From CAIXZV01 sp963697365 (GTDB taxonomy: Bacteria > Chloroflexota > Limnocylindria > Limnocylindrales > CSP1-4), in assembly GCA_963697365.1 (NCBI GenBank), contig CAVONT010000012.1:1-64000 (forward strand): DNA of 64,000 nucleotides, in the 5' to 3' direction. This document shows, piece by piece, positions 58,247 to 64,000 of the stretch. The position numbers and the translations under genes were made by a program. A model generated the notes under the pieces. It did no database searches, was not told the origin of the DNA, and saw nothing but the letters and a program-made list of their open reading frames with translations. Each line of letters starts with the position of its first letter. Positions within the stretch are counted from its first letter, which is position 1.

Positions 58247-59226
58247 TGCAGCGCGTTGATGGACGCCATGAACAGCGTCACGCCGAGGAGCCCGGCCAGG
58301 ATCCCGACGATCCAGAAGCGGAGCGTGATCTTCTCCTCGTCCCAGCCGGAGAGCTCGAAGTGATGGTGCAGCGGCGCCATCTTGAAGACCCGCTTGCCGC
58401 CCGACATCTTGAAGTAGCCGATCTGGATGATGTCGCTCACCGTCTCGACGACGAAGACCAGGCCGATCAGCGGGAGCACGAGGATCTGGCCGGTGATGAG
58501 CGCGATGACGGCCAGCGCCGCCCCGAGTGCCAGCGAGCCGGAGTCACCCATGAACACCTGGGCCGGGTGGACGTTGAACCACAGGAAGCCCAGGAGCGCC
58601 CCGATGATCAGCGCGCACAGGAACGCGATGTTGGTCTGCGGCACGGGGGCGTTGAGCAGCGCGATGATCATGAAGCAGACGAATGCGAAGGCCAGCGTTC
58701 CGCCGGCGAGGCCGTCGAGGCCGTCGGTGAGGTTCACGCCGTTGGACGCGGCCACGATCGCAAAGGCGCCGAAGGCGATGTACAGCCAGGGTTCGATCGG
58801 CACGTCACCGATGAACGGCACGCGGATGCCGGTGATCGCGTAGGTGCTCTGGATCTGCCAGGCGACGAAGCCCGCCACGACCGTCTGCCAGAGCAGCTTC
58901 TGGCGGGCGCGGATGCCCTCACCGGTGCGCGCGTTGAGCGCGTCGTCCACGGCGCCCAGGATGCCCACCAGCGCCAGCGTGGCGAGCGGCGCGATGATGC
59001 CGCCCTGGACGGGCCAGCGCAGGAGCATGTAGATCCCGAGGACGACGAGGATCAGCAGGAGGCCGCCCATCGTGGGCGTGCCCCACTTCACCATGTGGCT
59101 CTGGGGACCTTCCTCGCGGATCTGCTTGGCGAACCCGAAGTGGCGCAGCAGCCGGATGTACGGCGGCATGAGGATCACGACGAGCGCGAAGGCGAGCAGC
59201 AGGCCCTGGATCAGCTCGAGCGTCAC
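58243..59226 (-). CDS. mraY: Phospho-N-acetylmuramoyl-pentapeptide-transferase
   Basis: 327-residue, roughly ten-helix enzyme making lipid I. GPQSHMVKWGTPTMGGLL and VDDALNARTGEGIRARQKLL (each within its usual loop) are present, as are the catalytic NGVNLTDGLDGLAGG, FMGDSGSLALG, and the PLHHHFELSGW motif with its essential histidines. It ends with two helices and MASINALQ. The GTG start overlaps the murF stop (GTGA). Intact and typical. Confidence 0.97.
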   Translation of the reverse strand: MTLELIQGLLLAFALVVILMPPYIRLLRHFGFAKQIREEGPQSHMVKWGTPTMGGLLLILVVLGIYMLLRWPVQGGIIAPLATLALVGILGAVDDALNARTGEGIRARQKLLWQTVVAGFVAWQIQSTYAITGIRVPFIGDVPIEPWLYIAFGAFAIVAASNGVNLTDGLDGLAGGTLAFAFVCFMIIALLNAPVPQTNIAFLCALIIGALLGFLWFNVHPAQVFMGDSGSLALGAALAVIALITGQILVLPLIGLVFVVETVSDIIQIGYFKMSGGKRVFKMAPLHHHFELSGWDEEKITLRFWIVGILAGLLGVTLFMASINALQ

Positions 59227-60707
59227 GCGACGCCCTCCGGGCCGCCGAGCGAGGCCACGAGACCTTCGACGGCACGCTCCAGCTCCACGCCACGCGAGGC
59301 CTTCACGAGCACGACGTCACCTGCAACGAGCCGGCCGGCCAGCGCCTCGACGGCAGCGGCGGCATCGGGGACCGCGACGACCTCCTCGACCGGGAGCCCG
59401 GCTGCCCGCGCCGCCTCGGCCAGTGGAGCCGCGGCACCACCCACCTGTCCGTCGACGACGACGAGCAGGCTCAGCGTGCGGCCCGCCGCGGCACCCGCCG
59501 CACGGTGCCCCGTCTCGTGCTCGGCCCCGAGCTCCCGCATCTCGCCCAGCACCGCGACATGACGGCCCGGGAGACCGGCGAGCAGCTCGAGGGCGGCGAC
59601 CATGGAACCCGGTGAGGCGTTGTAGGCGTCGTCGACGATCGTGACGCCTCCGGCCCTGATGACGACCGAGCGGTGCGGGGCGGTGGAGGCGGCAGCAAGC
59701 CCCGGGACGATCGCATCGAGCGGCAGGCCCGCGTTGAGCCCTGCCGCGGTCGCCGCCAGGGCATTGTGGACGGCGAGGCGGCCGAGTGCGGGGATCGAGG
59801 CGTCGGCCATGCCCGCCGGCGTGACGAGCCGGAAGCGCATGCCGTCGAAGCCGGCGGACTCGACAGCCTCGGCCCGCACGTCCGCCCGTGCGTCGAAGCC
59901 ATAGGTCACCACCCGGGCCCGCGTGCGGTCCGCCATGCGCAGCACACGCTGGTCGTCGGCATTGAGGATCGCCACGCCGCCGTCGCCGGCCGCCGGAAGC
60001 TCCTCCACGAGCTCCGCCTTCGCCGCCTCGATCGCCTCGATGGACCCGATCCGCGAGAGGTGGACCGGCTGGACCGCGGTGACGATACCGATCCGGGGCA
60101 GCCCGATTGCCGCGAGGTCGCGGATCTCGCCGCCGGTGTACATCCCCATCTCGAGCACCGCGGCGTCATGCTCGGGGCCGAGGCGCAGGACGGTGAGCGG
60201 CAGGCCCACCTCGTTGTTCTCGTTGCCCTCGGTCCGGAGGGTCGTGAAGCGCTGTGCAAGGACACCCGCGACGGCTTCCTTGGTCGATGTCTTGGCGATC
60301 GAGCCGGTCACGCCGACGACGAGTGGATCGAACCGCCGCCGCCATGCCGCGGCGATCGCGTGCAGCGCCCGGAGCGTGTCCGGCACCCGCACGATCGTCA
60401 CGTCGCCGAGCTCCTCGAACGGGATCTCACCGGCGCCGGGGTCCGGGTCGCGCGCGACCAGCAGCGCGGCAGCACCCGCGGCGACCGCTGCCGCGAGGAA
60501 CCGGTGGCCGTCGGTCCGCTCGCCCGCCAGCGCGACGAACAGGCAGCCGGGCGTCACGCGGCGGGAGTCGACGGCGCCACCACGGACCGGTCGGCTGGAC
60601 CGCCGGATCAGCGTGCCGCCGGTGGCGGCGGCGAGGTCCTCGGCGGTCAGGGAGGGCGAGCCTCCGCGGTTCGTCACGGGTTCGAGTGTCGCACAGGATC
60701 CGGTCAC
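59223..60707 (-). CDS. murF: UDP-N-acetylmuramoyl-tripeptide-D-alanyl-D-alanine ligase
   Basis: 494 residues. MurF adds D-Ala-D-Ala (from Ddl) to the UDP-tripeptide. The N-terminal domain has SRRVTPGCLFVALAGERTDGH. The ATP loop reads GVTGSIAKTSTKEAV, where the family usually has GSNGKTTTK or GSVGKTSTK; the Gly before Lys is Ala here while the Lys is kept. TEGNENNEVGLPLTVL, LEMGMYTGGEI and DDAYNASPGSMVAALE are standard. The GTG at 60707 is 10 bp after the ftsI stop; a second GTG ten codons later is possible. murE, normally just upstream, is missing. Confidence 0.94.
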   Translation of the reverse strand: MTGSCATLEPVTNRGGSPSLTAEDLAAATGGTLIRRSSRPVRGGAVDSRRVTPGCLFVALAGERTDGHRFLAAAVAAGAAALLVARDPDPGAGEIPFEELGDVTIVRVPDTLRALHAIAAAWRRRFDPLVVGVTGSIAKTSTKEAVAGVLAQRFTTLRTEGNENNEVGLPLTVLRLGPEHDAAVLEMGMYTGGEIRDLAAIGLPRIGIVTAVQPVHLSRIGSIEAIEAAKAELVEELPAAGDGGVAILNADDQRVLRMADRTRARVVTYGFDARADVRAEAVESAGFDGMRFRLVTPAGMADASIPALGRLAVHNALAATAAGLNAGLPLDAIVPGLAAASTAPHRSVVIRAGGVTIVDDAYNASPGSMVAALELLAGLPGRHVAVLGEMRELGAEHETGHRAAGAAAGRTLSLLVVVDGQVGGAAAPLAEAARAAGLPVEEVVAVPDAAAAVEALAGRLVAGDVVLVKASRGVELERAVEGLVASLGGPEGVA

Positions 60708-60717
60708 CAGGCGGCCG

Positions 60718-62544
60718 TCAGGGATACACGGTGGATGCCGGGTTCAGGTGCGTCTCGGGCACGAGATCCGGCGTGGTGATGGCGTTGTGCGCGATCCGGC
60801 GGAACAGCTCGAAGGACATCACGGGCATCTCGAGCGAGCCGACCCGCGCCACAGTGGGCCGGCCCTCCTCGATCCGCACGGCGACCACGAGGTCCGGCTT
60901 CGCCTTCTGGCGCGCGATGTAGCCCACGAAGGAGTAGTTGAAGAGGTTGATCTTCCAGTTGCCCTTCTCCGAGTCCCAGATCTGCGCGGTGCCCGTCTTG
61001 CCGCCCACCTCGAACCCGCGCACCTTCGTCCGGCCCCGGTAGAACTCGACCTCGCTGATCACGTGCTTCATCATCCCGGTGAGCGTGGCCGAGAGGTCGT
61101 CGGTCATGAGCCGGCCCTTGACAACGGGCGCCGTCTCACGCTCGCCCACGCTCTTCACGACACGCGGCTGGACGAGCACACCCCCGTTGAGCATGGCGCC
61201 GAACGCCTGGGCGAGCTGGATCGGGGTGACGGCGACGCCCTGGCCGAACGAGCCGTTGGCAAGGTCGATCTGCGCCCACGGGCGGTTGGCAGGGTCACGG
61301 ACGAGGCCGCCGACCTCGTTGGCGAGGTCGATCCCAGTCGGCTGTCCGAACCCGAACTGGGTCCACGTCTTGAACAGCTTCTTCGAGGCGGCGTCGGTCG
61401 TCTTGCCCAGCCGGAGGGCAGCCTTGGCGGCCACGACGTTGCGCGAGTACGCGATCGCGTCCTCGAAGCTCATCCGGCCCTTCCCCTTGCGGTCGGCGTT
61501 GTCAACCTTGGCGCGATGGTTGTCGAGCCACAGGGTGCCGACGTCGGTGAACTTGGTCTTCGTGGTCACCTTCCCGTCGGCGAGGACGGCGGCGGCGGTG
61601 AACATCTTGAACACGGAACCCGGCTCATAGACGGTGGACACGACCGGGTCCACGAAGCGCCCGGGGTCCTCGCTCGCGATCGTCCGGTACTCGTTGGCGT
61701 CGTAGGACGGGTAGCTCCCGTACGCGAAGACCTCGCCCGTGTAGGGGTCCATGACGACGGCGGAGACGCGCTTGGCGCGGTCGGCGACCCAGGCGGCGAG
61801 CAGCTCCTGCTCGAGCGCCACCTGGAGCGACGCGTCGATGGTCAGGGTCAGGTCCTGGCCGGGATAGCCCTGCTCGAGGATCGTGGAACTGTCCGGGATG
61901 GCGTTGCCCGACGCGTCCTTCTGGGCGGCCACGAAGGTGGACAGGCCGGCGAGGTCGTCCTGGTAGAACTGCTCCACCCCGTACTGGCCCAGGCCCTCGC
62001 GGTTCACGAAGCCCATCAGGTGCGCGGCGAGCGTGGTCCGCGGGCCACCGCCTGACTGGGGGTAGAGGCGGACGGACTGGGGCTCGAGGATGAGGCCGGC
62101 CAGCTCGGGCTTCTCGCCGCCCGACAGCTCACGGATGCGGTCCGAGATCGCCGGATCGATCTCCCGGGCCAGCACCGTGTACTCCGCCCCCGACGTCATC
62201 TTCGAGCGCAGGGCGGCCGCCGCCTCGTCGGTCAGCCCGAGGAGGGCGACGAGGCGCTCGGCCACCTCCTTGCGCCGTCCCTCGGAGAGGAGCTTGGGGT
62301 TGGCTGCGAGGCGGTCGCGCGATACGGAGGTGGCGAACACCACGGTCCCGGTCCGGTCGTAGATCGAGCCACGCTCGGCAGGGATCTCGTAGCTCATCGA
62401 CGACTGCTGGACCGCCATGGCCGCGAGCTCGTCGCGCCGGACCACTTGCCAGTAGGCAAGGCGCACGCCGAGGCTCCCCGCGAACACGACGAACACGAGG
62501 AGCAGCAGGATCAGGCGCGTGCGGGAGTCGGTCCGGCCGAGCAT
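60718..62544 (-). CDS. ftsI: Septal penicillin-binding protein (FtsI/PBP2 class B)
   Basis: 608-residue transpeptidase with one N-terminal helix (LILLLLVFVVFAGSLGVRLAY). The dimerisation domain begins IPAERGSIYDRTG. The penicillin-binding domain has active-site Ser in EPGSVFKMF, SxN as YSRN, and KTG as GGKTGTAQ, at proper spacing. ASNPSYDPN-type region reads GSYPSYDANEY. No PASTA domains follow. It crosslinks septal peptidoglycan with FtsW. The gene lies 21 bp after ftsL. Confidence 0.96.
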   Translation of the reverse strand: MLGRTDSRTRLILLLLVFVVFAGSLGVRLAYWQVVRRDELAAMAVQQSSMSYEIPAERGSIYDRTGTVVFATSVSRDRLAANPKLLSEGRRKEVAERLVALLGLTDEAAAALRSKMTSGAEYTVLAREIDPAISDRIRELSGGEKPELAGLILEPQSVRLYPQSGGGPRTTLAAHLMGFVNREGLGQYGVEQFYQDDLAGLSTFVAAQKDASGNAIPDSSTILEQGYPGQDLTLTIDASLQVALEQELLAAWVADRAKRVSAVVMDPYTGEVFAYGSYPSYDANEYRTIASEDPGRFVDPVVSTVYEPGSVFKMFTAAAVLADGKVTTKTKFTDVGTLWLDNHRAKVDNADRKGKGRMSFEDAIAYSRNVVAAKAALRLGKTTDAASKKLFKTWTQFGFGQPTGIDLANEVGGLVRDPANRPWAQIDLANGSFGQGVAVTPIQLAQAFGAMLNGGVLVQPRVVKSVGERETAPVVKGRLMTDDLSATLTGMMKHVISEVEFYRGRTKVRGFEVGGKTGTAQIWDSEKGNWKINLFNYSFVGYIARQKAKPDLVVAVRIEEGRPTVARVGSLEMPVMSFELFRRIAHNAITTPDLVPETHLNPASTVYP

Positions 62545-62565
62545 CGTCGATGGGGCTCCCGGTCG

Positions 62566-62964
62566 CTAGCGGGCCGTGATGACCACCGGCTCGGGCAGCG
62601 GGCCCATGCCGGCGTCGATCGCCTGCTTGCGGATGGCAGGAGCCTTGCCGAGGCGGTTCAGCTCGTTGCGGAGGTCCTCGACGCGGTTGTCGAGCTGCAT
62701 CTTCTGCGCGGCGAGGCGATCCATCTCGTACCCGGTGGCCGAGACACGGATGTCCTGCGAGAGCGAGAAGAAGGCGCCCGCGAAGAGGACGACGATCACG
62801 GCCAGCAGGATGCTGATCCGGGACGATCCGTGTCGTGCGCGGACTGCCGCCCGCATCCGGCGGCGCGGGAGCGTGGGCGCCTGGGGCACCGCGACCCGCG
62901 GGGCCTGCGCGCCACGCGGGATGACGACGGTGCGAGGTGCTCGCGCACCCTGGTAGACGGCCAT
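62566..62964 (-). CDS. ftsL: FtsL-like divisome protein
   Basis: 132 residues: a basic Pro/Arg-rich cytoplasmic N-terminus of about 50 residues, one helix (RISILLAVIVVLFAGAFFSL), then a coiled-coil with heptad-like spacing (MDRLAAQKMQLDNRVEDLRN). It ends GMGPLPEPVVITAR, matching the DivIC/FtsL C-terminal pattern. Identification rests on topology and position between rsmH and ftsI; sequence conservation of FtsL is low. It starts three bp after the small Arg-rich gene. Confidence 0.85.
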   Translation of the reverse strand: MAVYQGARAPRTVVIPRGAQAPRVAVPQAPTLPRRRMRAAVRARHGSSRISILLAVIVVLFAGAFFSLSQDIRVSATGYEMDRLAAQKMQLDNRVEDLRNELNRLGKAPAIRKQAIDAGMGPLPEPVVITAR

Positions 62965-62967
62965 CGC

Positions 62968-63165
62968 TCAGTCGCCGGTCGCGTAGTGCAGCCGTGGCGT
63001 GCGGGGATCAAGGAACGCGAGGCGGTCGGCGATGCCGGTGCCGGCCAGGTCATCGGCCCCCATCCCGAAGTCCTCGGGCTGGTGGTCGCGCTGGCGGCGC
63101 TCGTACAGCTCGTGCTGGCGGCGGCCGTAGTTCTTGCGGCGGTTGGACTGGTGACGCTTGCTCAC
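62968..63165 (-). CDS. Small Arg-rich protein in the dcw cluster, function unknown
   Basis: 65 residues from a GTG at 63165, with GGAGGAG seven bases upstream, an excellent ribosome site. The first 28 residues are strongly basic (SKRHQSNRRKNYGRRQHEL) and could bind nucleic acid or phospholipid. The rest is acidic to neutral, with FGMGADDLAGTGIADRLAF. I recognise no domain. It sits between rsmH and ftsL, where mraZ-rsmH-ftsL clusters normally have nothing. The 113-bp stretch before it (63166-63278) is pyrimidine-rich on the plus strand and shows no other feature. Confidence 0.7.
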   Translation of the reverse strand: MSKRHQSNRRKNYGRRQHELYERRQRDHQPEDFGMGADDLAGTGIADRLAFLDPRTPRLHYATGD

Positions 63166-63278
63166 GGGACTCCTCCTCCGTGGGCTCGGGCCGGCTCCCT
63201 CCTGGGTCCGGATCGACAGTGGCGCGGGTCGGCGCGTGGGGCTGCCAGTCTTCTTCTCCTCGTCCTCCTCCTGTCCGC

Positions 63279-64000
63279 TCAGGCCGCGAGCCGCTCGGCG
63301 GCACGCATGCGCGCGCTCCGGGCCCGGGGATTGGTGTCGATCTCGGCCTCGGTGGGTACGGCCGATGGGCGTGTGACGAGGCGCAGGCGGGGCAACTTCC
63401 CGCAGATGCACACCGGTGCCGACGGCGGGCACGTGCAGCCGCGACGCTCCGCGTTGAGGAACTGCTTGACGATGCGGTCCTCGAGCGAGTGGTAGGACAG
63501 GACGACCAGGCGGCCACCCGGCCGGAGCAGCTGGAGCGCGGCGGCGAGGCCCTCCTCCAGCGCATCGAGCTCCTCGTTGACCGCGATCCGGAGCGCCTGG
63601 AACACGCGCGTGGCCGGATGGGTGCGCCGGGGCTGGCGGGGGTTGCCGGGCACGACGCGCTCGACGAGCGCGGCAAGATCCTCGGCCGTCTCGACCGGGC
63701 TCGTGGCCCGAGCCGCAACGATTGCCTTCGCGATCTTCCACGCGGCGGGCTCCTCGCCGTACTTGCGGAACAGGGCCGCCAGGTCGTCGGCCGACATGGT
63801 GGCCAGCAGGTCCGAGGCCGGCACGCCCTGCGTGGTGTCGAAGCGCATGTCCAGTGGGCCGCCGGCTCGGAAGCCGAAGCCGCGGTCCCGGTCGGCGAGC
63901 TGGTAGGACGAGAGCCCGAGATCGAAGAGCGCTCCGTCGATGGCCGCAAAACCCGCCGCGGGAGCCACGTCCGCGAGCTCCCGGAAGTTGGCCTGGCGGA
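63279..64000 (-). CDS. rsmH: 16S rRNA (cytosine1402-N4)-methyltransferase, 3' part
   Basis: 240 codons up to the window edge; the SAM-binding N-terminus is outside. Visible are RQANFRELADV at the edge, DGALFDLGLSSYQLAD, GFGFRAGGPLDMRFD, HPATRVFQALRIAVNEEL, LRPGGRLVVLSYHSLEDRIVKQF split over its usual helices, and the Cys-rich GCTCPPSAPVCICGK. All are RsmH hallmarks. RsmH modifies the base of C1402, the same nucleotide whose ribose RsmI (at 15304) methylates. It is the most upstream dcw gene seen here. Confidence 0.96.
   Translation of the reverse strand, partial: RQANFRELADVAPAAGFAAIDGALFDLGLSSYQLADRDRGFGFRAGGPLDMRFDTTQGVPASDLLATMSADDLAALFRKYGEEPAAWKIAKAIVAARATSPVETAEDLAALVERVVPGNPRQPRRTHPATRVFQALRIAVNEELDALEEGLAAALQLLRPGGRLVVLSYHSLEDRIVKQFLNAERRGCTCPPSAPVCICGKLPRLRLVTRPSAVPTEAEIDTNPRARSARMRAAERLAA

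Overview
This is a very GC-rich bacterial chromosome segment made of core metabolism, peptide uptake and cell-division genes. There is no sign of phage, transposon or CRISPR. Split glycine decarboxylase (GcvPA/GcvPB), a separate PurS, lipoproteins with Thr/Ala/Pro-rich linkers after the lipid cysteine, and a dcw cluster with the small basic protein next to ftsA suggest a single-membrane-type lineage. Chloroflexota close to Limnocylindria is my best guess, by inference and not by search; a deep actinobacterial relative is the alternative.

Layout. (1) 1-11925, minus strand: a purine operon, purA-purD-purB-purC-purS-purQ-purL-purF-purM-purN, with nearly all junctions sharing 1-14 bases. It is preceded by a leader of about 200 nt that contains a terminator-like hairpin. 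The last gene reads through, in frame, from PurN into the start of PurH at the window edge. (2) 12125-15269, plus strand: ssb and a dimethylglycine/sarcosine dehydrogenase-like flavoprotein. (3) 15304-17983, minus: rsmI, NAD+ synthetase and a separate glutaminase-type subunit. (4) 17993-33492: two complete peptide-type ABC importers, both on the minus strand, each ordered binding protein - hairpin - permease B - permease C - ATPase D - ATPase F. Between them lie two plus-strand lipoprotein genes. One of these looks like a circularly permuted solute-binding protein. (5) 33714-40016, minus: DUF2520 protein, NUDIX hydrolase and the glycine cleavage system gcvT-gcvH-gcvPA-gcvPB. (6) 40134-43386, plus: aconitase and a DJ-1/PfpI protein. 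(7) 43590-46262: a DUF6325 protein with a tiny repeat-containing protein (minus) and a divergent SulP transporter (plus). (8) 46321-64000, minus: tRNA-Val(CAC), DUF167, YggT, YggS, ftsZ, yjbQ, ftsA, small basic protein, ftsQ, ddl, murB, murG, ftsW, murD, mraY, murF, ftsI, ftsL, a 65-residue Arg-rich protein and rsmH. murE and murC are absent from their usual places.

How it works together. The purine operon carries PRPP to IMP and on to adenylosuccinate and AMP, lacking only purE/purK here; purH begins at the edge. The glycine cleavage system and the GcvT-domain flavoprotein supply one-carbon units on folate, which PurN and PurH consume. The two importers supply peptides, and the dcw block makes lipid II and the divisome.

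Quality caveat. Eleven reading-frame breaks occur in ten otherwise well-conserved genes: purD, the DMGDH-like gene, the NAD-synthase glutaminase, gcvPB twice, the DJ-1 gene, the repeat-peptide gene, ddl, murB, and ftsW twice. Every one is repaired by removing one base, usually in or beside a short G/C run. I annotate these as single genes and treat the breaks as probable consensus errors, but the one-sided +1 polarity should be checked against reads.
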